DNA of 64,000 nucleotides from an uncultured Actinomycetes bacterium (GTDB taxonomy: Bacteria; Actinomycetota; Thermoleophilia; RBG-16-64-13). The position numbers and the translations under genes were made by a program. The DNA lies in NCBI GenBank assembly GCA_903873715.1, contig CAIQPS010000030.1, positions 22,253-86,252 on the forward strand, read 5' to 3'. The notes under the pieces are model-generated. The model was not told where the DNA came from. It did no database searches and saw only the letters and a program-made list of their open reading frames with translations. Of the stretch, positions 1 through 6,694 are shown one piece after another (position 1 is the stretch's first letter; each line of letters opens with the position of its first letter).

Positions 1-510
1 TCGTCCACCCGGGTGCCATTCGCCCTTTCGGAGGACGGCATGATGCCCAAGGCATTGGTGCGCGTCCATCGCAAATGGGGCACGCCGTTCATGGCGATCA
101 TCCTCTGCGGTGTGCTCTTCACGGTGTTCTCGGTCAACAAGTTCTCGAGTCTGGTGGTCATCGACGTGCTGCTGAACTCGCTGACGCTCCTGCTCCAGTT
201 CGCAGCGCTGTGGAGGCTCCGCTTCACCCGGCCCGACGTACCTCGCAACAAGATCCCCGGAGGGTGGGCCGGTCTGGTCATCGCCACCATCCTGCCCGCG
301 GCCATCATCTGCCTTGCGATCTACTGGCAGGTGCGGGACGAGGGGCTGTGGGCGATCTGGGGCGCTCTGATAACGGTCGGCGCAGGGATCGTCATGTATT
401 TCGTGATGAAGTTCTGGGTGAAGCCGGGTGTCCCGGACATCGACCCCTTCGTGCTCGGTGACGGTCACGGGGAGGCCGAGCCCGTGCCGGTGCGAGTCAC
501 GCCCCGCTGA
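1..510 (+). CDS. APC-family amino acid permease, C-terminal part (5' cut by window edge)
   Basis: The reading frame is open from base 1, so the N-terminal part of the protein lies outside the window. The visible part begins with a cytoplasmic loop typical of amino acid/polyamine permeases (SEDGMMPKALVRVHRKWGTP, a loop that normally precedes a late membrane helix). About four hydrophobic helices follow, roughly residues 29-45, 50-70, 85-105 and 115-135 of the fragment, and then a polar tail. The likely role is proton- or sodium-coupled amino acid or amine uptake; the substrate cannot be read from this fragment. It precedes two amino-acid-type enzymes on the same strand, so a shared role in amine or amino acid catabolism is plausible. 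Confidence 0.75.
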   Translation, partial: SSTRVPFALSEDGMMPKALVRVHRKWGTPFMAIILCGVLFTVFSVNKFSSLVVIDVLLNSLTLLLQFAALWRLRFTRPDVPRNKIPGGWAGLVIATILPAAIICLAIYWQVRDEGLWAIWGALITVGAGIVMYFVMKFWVKPGVPDIDPFVLGDGHGEAEPVPVRVTPR

Positions 511-554
511 TCTCTTTTGCTTCAAGCCACTGTCAACAAGTCGAGGAGCGTGTG

Positions 555-1766
555 ATGAAAGTCCTTCTGGTGGGTGTCGGCGGAGTGGGCGAAGCCCTGG
601 CAGTCATCTCCAAAGACAAGCCCTGGCTCGAGAAGCTCGTCCTGTGCGACTACAACGTCGAACGGGCCAGGGAGGTCCAGGCCAAGCTCGAAGACGCCGA
701 CCGTTTCCCCGTCGAGTTCATCGACGCGGGGAACAAGGACCAGATCGTCGCCCTGGCCAAGAAGCACGGGGTGGACCTCATCCACAACTCGGTGGACCCG
801 GTCTTCAACGAGGCCATATTCGACGCGGCCTACGAGGCCGGCTGCAACTACATGGACATGGCCATGACCCTGTCGACGCCGCATCCCGAAGACCCCTTCA
901 GCAAGCCGGGCATCAAGCTGGGCGACTACCAGTTCGAGCGCGCCGCCGACTGGGAGAAGAAGGGTCTCCTGGCGCTGGTCGGCATGGGTGTGGAGCCGGG
1001 TATGGCGGACGTGTTCGCCCGCTACGCAGAGAAGCACCTCTTCGACGACATCGAGGAGATCGGCATCCGCGACGGCGCCAACCTGGAGGTCCGCGGTTAC
1101 GACTTCGCTCCCAACTTCTCCATCTGGACGACCATCGAGGAGTGCCTCAACCCGCCGGTGGTGTGGGAGAAAGGCAAGGACTGGTTCACGACGCCGCCCT
1201 TCTCCGAGGGCGAGGTGTTCGACTTCCCCGAAGGCATCGGCCCGGTGGAGTGCGTCAACGTGGAGCACGAGGAGGTGCTGCTGGTGCCGCGCTGGGTCAA
1301 GTGCAAGCGCGTGACCTTCAAGTACGGCCTCGGCGACGAGTTCATCGGCGTGCTCAAGACCATCAAGATGCTCGGTCTGGACAACCGCTTCCCCATCGAC
1401 GTCAAAGGGGTGAAGGTCGCTCCGCGCGACGTCGTGGCTGCCTGCCTCCCCGATCCGGCCCATCTCGGCGACCAGATGTTCGGCAAGACCTGCGCCGGCA
1501 CGTGGGTCAAGGGCACCAAAGACGGCAAGCCGCGGCAGGTGTACCTGTATCAGGTGGCCGACAACGAGACCTGCATGCGAGACTATGGCGTTCAGGCGGT
1601 CGTCTGGCAGACGGCCGTCGGTCCGGTCATCGCTTGGGATCTGCTCCAGAGCGGGACTTGGCAGGGCAAGGGCGTGTTGGGTCCCGAAGCCTTCGATCCG
1701 GACCCGTTCATGGAGCTCATGCCCACCTACGATTTCCCGTGGGGGATGAAGGAGATGCCTGCGTAA
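555..1766 (+). CDS. Saccharopine dehydrogenase-like NAD(P)-binding oxidoreductase
   Basis: The 403-residue product starts with a Rossmann nucleotide-binding motif (MKVLLVGVGGVGEALA), followed by the NCDY-type second strand (LVLCDYNVERA) seen in saccharopine dehydrogenase and carboxynorspermidine synthase relatives. The C-terminal half matches the catalytic/dimerisation part of that superfamily. Members oxidise or reduce the C-N bond of saccharopine, lysine or related imino acids; the actual substrate is unknown. ATG at 555 is preferred over the in-frame GTG at 552, because a GAGGAG ribosome site at 543-548 is then correctly spaced. It is followed after 2 bases by a small unknown gene and then by a class III aminotransferase, suggesting an amine or amino acid pathway. 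Confidence 0.8.
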   Translation: MKVLLVGVGGVGEALAVISKDKPWLEKLVLCDYNVERAREVQAKLEDADRFPVEFIDAGNKDQIVALAKKHGVDLIHNSVDPVFNEAIFDAAYEAGCNYMDMAMTLSTPHPEDPFSKPGIKLGDYQFERAADWEKKGLLALVGMGVEPGMADVFARYAEKHLFDDIEEIGIRDGANLEVRGYDFAPNFSIWTTIEECLNPPVVWEKGKDWFTTPPFSEGEVFDFPEGIGPVECVNVEHEEVLLVPRWVKCKRVTFKYGLGDEFIGVLKTIKMLGLDNRFPIDVKGVKVAPRDVVAACLPDPAHLGDQMFGKTCAGTWVKGTKDGKPRQVYLYQVADNETCMRDYGVQAVVWQTAVGPVIAWDLLQSGTWQGKGVLGPEAFDPDPFMELMPTYDFPWGMKEMPA

Positions 1767-1768
1767 CC

Positions 1769-2029
1769 GTGAGCAGGGAGAAGGTACTGTTCCGCACCCA
1801 CTCGGCGCCCTTCCAGGCGCCGCAGTGGTCTGTGGGAAGTTTCGTGGACCATCAGGGCACCGTGTACAAGGTCACCCGATGGAAGGAACTGCGCCCCCTC
1901 TCGCTGGACCGCGGCGGCATGCTGCGGGAGTGGGAGGTCTACGGGCGCAAGGCCTCCAGCAAAGAGGTCAGTGACGATCTGATGAGCGGCTTGGAGGAGC
2001 TCCTGCGGGGCGAGGACGAGAAGGACTGA
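1769..2029 (+). CDS. Hypothetical small protein (86 aa)
   Basis: The GTG start lies 2 bases after the stop of the saccharopine-dehydrogenase-like gene, with AAGGAG at about 1749-1754 upstream, so the two are probably co-transcribed. The product is soluble and charged. It contains an SFVDHQGTVYKVTRW segment that looks like a small beta-rich module and ends in an acidic, lysine-rich helix. I do not recognise the family. A much longer reading frame through this point overlaps the upstream gene and is not real; only the part from 1769 has credible composition. The gene may be an accessory subunit for its neighbour, which is inference from spacing alone. Confidence 0.5.
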   Translation: MSREKVLFRTHSAPFQAPQWSVGSFVDHQGTVYKVTRWKELRPLSLDRGGMLREWEVYGRKASSKEVSDDLMSGLEELLRGEDEKD

Positions 2030-2084
2030 GTCCCGGCCGCAGGCGCCCGGGCCAGCGCGGCCGCCACTTTGCGGTGCCGTCTAG

Positions 2085-2096
2085 TATGATGGCCCG
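2085..2096 (+). promoter_or_regulatory. Putative -10 element TATGAT with GGCCCG discriminator
   Basis: A TATGAT hexamer at 2085-2090 is followed by the GC-rich stretch GGCCCG, and lies about 70 bases upstream of the class III aminotransferase gene. The identical 12-base string occurs directly before hyuA at 6683-6694. No good -35 box is visible at the usual distance. A TTGACA sits downstream at 2105-2110 but lacks a well-spaced partner. Confidence 0.4.
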
Positions 2097-2156
2097 GTCC
2101 CTGATTGACATACAGACCATCTACCTATTCGAACATGACCGGAGAGGGGCGATAGT

Positions 2157-3539
2157 ATGACGGGTTCAGCCAAAGTAGAGCGTTCGAGGATCGCTGAACT
2201 CATGGAACGCGAGGAGAAGCGTCTCGAGGATGCGACTCCCAAGTCGTTCGAACTGTACAAGCGGGCGGCGAAGTCGCTGCCCATGGGAGTCTCCTCGAGC
2301 TACCAGGCTCGCGACCCCTATCCCTTGTACTTCACTCACGGCAAAGGCTCCAAGATCTACTCGGTCGACGGGCTGGAGCTCAGTGACTTCCACAACGGCT
2401 TCGGCTGCATGGTCCAGGGCCATGCGCACCCGGCCATCGTGGAGGCCATCCAGAAGCGTTGCGAGCTCGGCACCCAGTTCGCGCTGCCCACGGAAGACTC
2501 CATCATCGTGGCCGAGACCCTGGCCCAGAACTTCAAGCTGCCCAAGTGGCGCTTCGTGAACTCCGGTTCCGAGGCCACCATGGACGCCATCCGCATCGCC
2601 CGCGCCGTCACCGGCCGCGACACGATCATGAAGATCTTCGGCTCCTACCACGGCCACCACGACTACGTCATGGTCAGCCTGGGCATCGCCGACTGGGGCG
2701 ACATCGGCCAGCGCGACAACTACAAGTCGGTCTCCTACGGCAAGGGCATCCCGCAGGCCGTCATCGACATGACCGCCGCGGTGCCGTTCAACGACGCTCC
2801 CATGATGGAAGCCCGCATCCAGCACCTCATCGACGAGGGCCGGAAGCCGGCGTGCGTGATCATGGAAGCCGCCATGATGAACCTGGGCGTCGTCCTTCCG
2901 GAGCCCGGATATCTCGAGGCAGTGCGCGAGATCACCAAGAAGCACGGCATCGTGCTCATCTTCGACGAAGTGAAGACCGGCATCTGCTCCGCCGCCGGCG
3001 GCGCGGTCGAGCGCTTCGGCGTCGTGCCGGACATGGTCACCCTCGCCAAGGCCCTGGCCGGCGGTCTGCCGTCGGGCGCTATCGGCGCGAGCGAGGAAGT
3101 CATGGCCGTGGTGGAATCCGGCAAGGTCTATCAGGTGGGCACCTACAGCGGCAACCCGCTGTCCATGGCCGCCGCCCGGGCCAGCCTCGAGCAGGTCATG
3201 ACCCCGGACGCCTACAAGCACCTCAACTACCTCAACGACCGCCTCATCACCGAGTGCGACGCCGTCTGCGCCAAGTACGACTTCCCCGGGTACACCGTGG
3301 GCATCTCGTCCAAGGGCTGCGTCAACTTCGCGAGCGGCAAGATCGTCGACTACGAGACCTTCATCAAGTATCAGGACTTCGAGCTCTGCAACCTCGCGTG
3401 GCTGTACAACATCAACCGCGGCGTCATCATGGCGCCCGGCCGCGAGGAAGAGTGGACCCTCTCGGTGCAGCACACCGACGCCGACATCGACAAGTACGTC
3501 AACGCGTTCGACGAGCTGATCCGGGACGTGACCGCCTAG
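2157..3539 (+). CDS. Class III PLP-dependent aminotransferase (glutamate-1-semialdehyde aminomutase-like)
   Basis: The 460-residue product has the full fold-type I class III layout. It contains a substrate-entry segment (LPMGVSSSYQARDPYP), a cofactor-phosphate loop (NSGSEATMDAIRIAR), the aspartate that pairs with the pyridine nitrogen (LIFDEVKTG) and the Schiff-base lysine at about K298 (TLAKALAGGLPSGA). Sequence style is closest to glutamate-1-semialdehyde aminomutases and related omega-aminotransferases. It is not beside heme genes, so a catabolic aminotransferase is as likely as hemL. A GGAGAGGGG ribosome site precedes the ATG. A strong terminator follows at 3565-3599, closing the unit. 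Confidence 0.85.
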   Translation: MTGSAKVERSRIAELMEREEKRLEDATPKSFELYKRAAKSLPMGVSSSYQARDPYPLYFTHGKGSKIYSVDGLELSDFHNGFGCMVQGHAHPAIVEAIQKRCELGTQFALPTEDSIIVAETLAQNFKLPKWRFVNSGSEATMDAIRIARAVTGRDTIMKIFGSYHGHHDYVMVSLGIADWGDIGQRDNYKSVSYGKGIPQAVIDMTAAVPFNDAPMMEARIQHLIDEGRKPACVIMEAAMMNLGVVLPEPGYLEAVREITKKHGIVLIFDEVKTGICSAAGGAVERFGVVPDMVTLAKALAGGLPSGAIGASEEVMAVVESGKVYQVGTYSGNPLSMAAARASLEQVMTPDAYKHLNYLNDRLITECDAVCAKYDFPGYTVGISSKGCVNFASGKIVDYETFIKYQDFELCNLAWLYNINRGVIMAPGREEEWTLSVQHTDADIDKYVNAFDELIRDVTA

Positions 3540-3564
3540 GCCTCCCGCGACATCCGCGACTGCT

Positions 3565-3599
3565 GGGGCTCCCCGCCGTGCCGGCGGGGAGCCCCTTTT
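3565..3599 (+). terminator. Rho-independent terminator after the class III aminotransferase
   Basis: A perfect 13-base inverted repeat (GGGGCTCCCCGCC, 3565-3577, with GGCGGGGAGCCCC, 3583-3595) has a 5-base loop and is followed by TTTT. It begins 26 bases after the aminotransferase stop codon. Confidence 0.92.
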
Positions 3600-3753
3600 C
3601 CATCCAGGCGGCGATCGCCGGTCAAGGTCGACCCCGGTCTATCCATCGACGGGTTTTCGGCCTAGAGTGGAGTCGTCTCCGTGGTCCGACACCGAGGGAG
3701 AAGACATTGGCGATCAGTCTGCGGCGCGTCCCCGAGCCCCGGGCGGTGCCTCG

Positions 3754-4284
3754 ATGATATGCATCGGGCTGTTGGGTCCCGAGGATGCACCGGAGTTGCT
3801 GCGGGCCATCGAGGGGAGCCGGGGCCTGCATGAGCCCTGGATCTACCTGCCCTCGACCGAACAGGCCCTGCGGGAGGACTTGGGGCGGCCCGCCGAGATG
3901 CGCCTCGGCTATGGTATCCGCGAGCCGGGAGGGCGTCTGGCGGGCGTGGTCAACATCAACTCGATCATCCGCGGGCCGTTCCAGAACGCGTTCCTCGGCT
4001 ACTACGCGCTGTCGCCGTTCGCGGGCCTGGGGTACATGCGCGCAGGTATGGCGGCCGTGCTCGAAAGGGCGTTCGGCGAACACGGGCTGCACAGGGTGGA
4101 AGCCAACATCCAGCCCGAGAACTTGCGTTCCGCCCGCCTGGTGCTGAGCCTGGGCTTCCGCCTGGAGGGGCGTTCACCCCGCTATCTCCAGGTGGGAGGC
4201 CGCTGGAGGGACCACGACCGGTACGCGCTCACCGCCGAGGAGTGGGCGGGGGCTGGGCCGGACGGGGGTCAGCCGGACGGATAG
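3754..4284 (+). CDS. GNAT-family N-acetyltransferase (RimJ/RimL-like)
   Basis: The product has the GNAT core: an acetyl-CoA-binding region around FAGLGYMRAGMAAVLERAF and the RimJ/RimL-style strand-helix pair NIQPENLRSARLVLSLGFRLEG near the C terminus. Such enzymes transfer acetyl from acetyl-CoA to the N terminus of a protein or to a small amine; the substrate is unknown. The reading frame is open from a GTG at 3667, but the conserved fold begins at the ATG at 3754 (MICIGLLGPEDAPELL), which I prefer, giving 176 residues. No strong ribosome site supports either start. It converges with the nitrilase gene, and the stop codons of both genes lie in one palindrome. Confidence 0.75.
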   Translation: MICIGLLGPEDAPELLRAIEGSRGLHEPWIYLPSTEQALREDLGRPAEMRLGYGIREPGGRLAGVVNINSIIRGPFQNAFLGYYALSPFAGLGYMRAGMAAVLERAFGEHGLHRVEANIQPENLRSARLVLSLGFRLEGRSPRYLQVGGRWRDHDRYALTAEEWAGAGPDGGQPDG

Positions 4285-4299
4285 CCGCCGGAGCGGCTA
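4282..4299. terminator. Palindrome holding the stop codons of two convergent genes
   Basis: TAGCCGC (4282-4288) and GCGGCTA (4293-4299) form a perfect 7-base inverted repeat with a CGGA loop. The left arm contains the TAG stop of the acetyltransferase, and the right arm contains the TAG stop (reverse strand) of the nitrilase. There is no U-tract, so a role in transcription termination is only suggested. Confidence 0.4.
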
Positions 4300-5340
4300 G
4301 CAGCAGCCGTCGCAGGGCTGGTCGCCGGCAGCCGGACCGTCGGGCGCCGCACCTCCCGGCGATATCTCCATCGTGTACGGGTTGTACAGCCTGGGCCGGC
4401 TCTCGTTCACGTAGAGCTGGAAGATGTCCGGCCGGTTGTAGTGCCCGGCGAAATCGTGGCGCAACTTGGTGGCTATGCAGAGTTCCAGGTTGCAGTCGGC
4501 GTAGATGATGCCCTCTTCCGCTCCCATGGGACCGGCCAGGATGCGCTGGTTCGGGCCGACGATCACGGAGCCGCCGCAGCAGTCGGGGTCGCGCAGGAAG
4601 GCCTCACCCTCGGGGCCTACCTGGAGCTTGGCGATCATGTCCTCGTCGACCGTGCCGCAGGGGGAGATCACGAAGGCCTTGCTCATCTGCGCGAAGGCCT
4701 GCGAATCCACGGACACCCGGATGCGCATGGGGTCGCCGCTGGTAGGGAAGTGGTTGGGCCAGCTGCTGATGTGGAACCGCGTGCCCTGCGCGATGAACGC
4801 GAACGCCGCGAGCGGGTTAGAGTTCTCCCCGCAGATGAGTCCGCTGATGGGGCCGAACTCGGTGGGGATGGCCTTCATCGTGTCGCCGTAGCCCCCGGTG
4901 TGGACCAGGCGTTCGCCGACGGTGGGCATGACCTTCACGTGGCGCCCGAGGAACGAGCCGTCCGGGCCGATGAACAGCTGCGAGTTGTACATAGTGCCGG
5001 TGGTGTCGGGCAGCTTCTCGCACGCGCCCATGATCACGTAGGCGGCGGCTTCGCGCGCCGCGGCGCAGAGCTTGTCAAAATCGGGACTGGGCACTTCCAG
5101 CGAGTTCTTGAACAGCTCGACGGCCAGCTTGTTGGCGATGGCGCCCGTCGCCGGGTGGTGGTGATACCAGATGGGATGGGTGGGGATGAACCCTTCGGGG
5201 AAGGCGATGAGCTTCGCGCCGCCGGCCGCGGCCTCAGCGATCAGCCGGCAGGCCTTGTCCACCGAGGCTTCACGGTCGAGGAACACTGAGGCGGCCTGCA
5301 CCGCCGCGACCTTGACCACCGGATACACGTCGCCACTCAT
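4297..5340 (-). CDS. Nitrilase-superfamily carbon-nitrogen hydrolase (aliphatic/aryl nitrilase type)
   Basis: The 347-residue protein carries the Glu-Lys-Cys triad of the nitrilase superfamily: E49 in AFPEGFIP, K136 in GRHVKVMPT and C170 in GLICGENSNPLA. The catalytic cysteine is followed by GEN rather than the WEN common in many nitrilases, but the surrounding length and HPIWYHHHP segment fit branch 1 nitrilases (nitrile to acid plus ammonia) better than amidases. The ATG at 5340 is chosen because AAGGGAA lies just upstream; an in-frame extension to 5385 has no support. The C terminus is unusual in ending CDGCC. It is transcribed away from the nitroreductase gene and may belong to the same nitrogen-compound catabolism as the genes downstream. 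Confidence 0.85.
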   Translation of the reverse strand: MSGDVYPVVKVAAVQAASVFLDREASVDKACRLIAEAAAGGAKLIAFPEGFIPTHPIWYHHHPATGAIANKLAVELFKNSLEVPSPDFDKLCAAAREAAAYVIMGACEKLPDTTGTMYNSQLFIGPDGSFLGRHVKVMPTVGERLVHTGGYGDTMKAIPTEFGPISGLICGENSNPLAAFAFIAQGTRFHISSWPNHFPTSGDPMRIRVSVDSQAFAQMSKAFVISPCGTVDEDMIAKLQVGPEGEAFLRDPDCCGGSVIVGPNQRILAGPMGAEEGIIYADCNLELCIATKLRHDFAGHYNRPDIFQLYVNESRPRLYNPYTMEISPGGAAPDGPAAGDQPCDGCC

Positions 5341-5526
5341 GGCATTTCCCTTCAGTTTGCGGGGAGTCCTCCACGATGTTAGCACTCACTCACTTCTGCT
5401 GAGGGAGCGTCTGCGGTGCTCGGAGCGGGCAGGGGCTGCGATGACCGGCGCGCGGCGGGGTATCCTCATAGCGATACGATCAGCGAGCGCGCGCCACACC
5501 GCGGCGCGCCCGGACACGGAGGACGG

Positions 5527-6027
5527 ATGGAGGAGATCTTTACCCGCCGCAGCATCCGCAGGTACATGGCGGAGCCCGTCTCCGACGAGCAGGTGACCGA
5601 TATCATCCGCGCCGGCATGGCCGCGCCGTCCGCGGGCAACCAGCAGCCTTGGGCGTTCGTTGTGGTGCGCGACCAGGCGGTGCGCGACGTCATAGCGGAC
5701 GCCAATCCATACGGTGGCATGGCCAGCGACGCCCCCGTGGTCATCGTGCTGTGTGCCGACATGAGCAGGGACAACCGCCCCGGCTTCTGGCCCCAGGATT
5801 GCGCCGCCGCCACGCAGAACATGCTCCTCGCCGCCCACGCCATGGGTCTGGGGGCCGTCTGGTGCGGCACGTATCCCCGGGAGGAGCGGATGGGTCCCAT
5901 CAAGGAAGTGCTCGGGCTCCCCGAAGGCATCATCCCGTTCTCGGTCGTCCCGGTGGGGTATCCGGCCGAGCATCCCGCTCAGGCGGACCGCTTCGACGCC
6001 CGCCGCATCCATTACGATCGTTGGTAG
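5527..6027 (+). CDS. Nitroreductase-family flavoprotein
   Basis: This short (166-residue) nitroreductase-family protein begins MEEIFTRRSIRRYMAEPV, the FMN-phosphate-binding R-R-S-x-R segment, and continues with APSAGNQQPWAFVVV, the conserved flavin-site loop. Family members use NAD(P)H and FMN to reduce quinones, nitro groups or semialdehydes; RutE of pyrimidine degradation is in this family. GGAGG at 5519-5523 fixes the ATG at 5527, against an upstream in-frame extension. The flavin reductase gene follows after 10 bases, so the two are probably co-expressed and may share flavin chemistry. The true substrate cannot be inferred. Confidence 0.85.
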   Translation: MEEIFTRRSIRRYMAEPVSDEQVTDIIRAGMAAPSAGNQQPWAFVVVRDQAVRDVIADANPYGGMASDAPVVIVLCADMSRDNRPGFWPQDCAAATQNMLLAAHAMGLGAVWCGTYPREERMGPIKEVLGLPEGIIPFSVVPVGYPAEHPAQADRFDARRIHYDRW

Positions 6028-6037
6028 GGAGGAAGAC

Positions 6038-6619
6038 ATGAAGAAGTCGCTCGGCCCCGGTACCTGGCTGTATCCGACCCCTGTGTTCGTGGTGGGCACC
6101 TACGACGCGGCCGGCAAGCCGAACGTCATGACCGTCGCGTGGGGCGGTATCTGCTGCAGCAAACCGCCGTGCGTGGCCATCTCCGTGCGAAAGGCCACCT
6201 ACACCTACGCCAGCCTCATGGAGAAGAAGGAGTTCACCATCAGCATCCCCACCGAGAAGCAGGTGGTCCCAGCGGACTTCTTCGGCACGGCCTCCGGCCG
6301 CGACACCGACAAGTTCGCCGCCGCCGGGCTGACGCCGGTGCGCAGCGAGCTGGTGCATGCGCCGTACGTCGGCGAGTTCCCCTTCGTGCTTGAGTGCCGG
6401 ATCGTCCACGTGGCCGAGCTCGGCCTGCACACGCTCTTCGCCGCCGAGATACTGGACGTCAAGGTGGACGAGTCCTGCCTGGACGAACGCGGCCGCCCGA
6501 CCGCGGCGCTCATGAGACCCATCTGGTGGGGTCCCAGCGAGAACCGGTACTACGGCACCGGGGAGGATCTGGGCAAGGGCTTCGCGGTCGGCCGGGTGTT
6601 GCAGCCGGGCGGCGACTGA
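6038..6619 (+). CDS. Flavin reductase/flavoredoxin-like FMN-binding protein
   Basis: The 193-residue protein belongs to the split-barrel flavin reductase family (DIM6/NTAB, flavoredoxin-like). It opens with YPTPVFVVGTYDAAGKPNV and has the TVAWGGICCSKPPCVAISV strand pair that forms the FMN site, then an F(F)GTASGRDTDKF loop. Flavoredoxins from anaerobes and RutF-type NADH:flavin reductases both belong here; the sequence style resembles the flavoredoxin branch. Two adjacent cysteines (ICCSKPPC) near the flavin site are a visible peculiarity. It is 10 bases downstream of the nitroreductase and just upstream of the hydantoinase run, so it may supply electrons within the same pathway. Confidence 0.82.
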   Translation: MKKSLGPGTWLYPTPVFVVGTYDAAGKPNVMTVAWGGICCSKPPCVAISVRKATYTYASLMEKKEFTISIPTEKQVVPADFFGTASGRDTDKFAAAGLTPVRSELVHAPYVGEFPFVLECRIVHVAELGLHTLFAAEILDVKVDESCLDERGRPTAALMRPIWWGPSENRYYGTGEDLGKGFAVGRVLQPGGD

Positions 6620-6682
6620 CGGCTGGCTCGAGCAAACGCTTGTTGGGGACCGCACCGCTTCCGTAGCGAGCGCTTACTAGGT

Positions 6683-6694
6683 TATGATGGCCCG
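6683..6694 (+). promoter_or_regulatory. Putative leaderless promoter -10 for hyuA
   Basis: TATGAT at 6683-6688 is followed by six bases (GGCCCG) and then the hyuA ATG at 6695. This matches the TANNNT-to-start spacing of leaderless actinobacterial transcripts. No purine-rich ribosome site is present between the hexamer and the start. No clear -35 is visible. Two CpG-centred dyads lie upstream, at 6633-6642 and around 6671. Confidence 0.5.

Noticed and set aside
428..1768. Upstream part of a 533-codon frame ending at 2029
   Set aside because: It overlaps the saccharopine-dehydrogenase-like gene completely with Arg-rich nonsense; only the part after 1769 is plausible as a gene.
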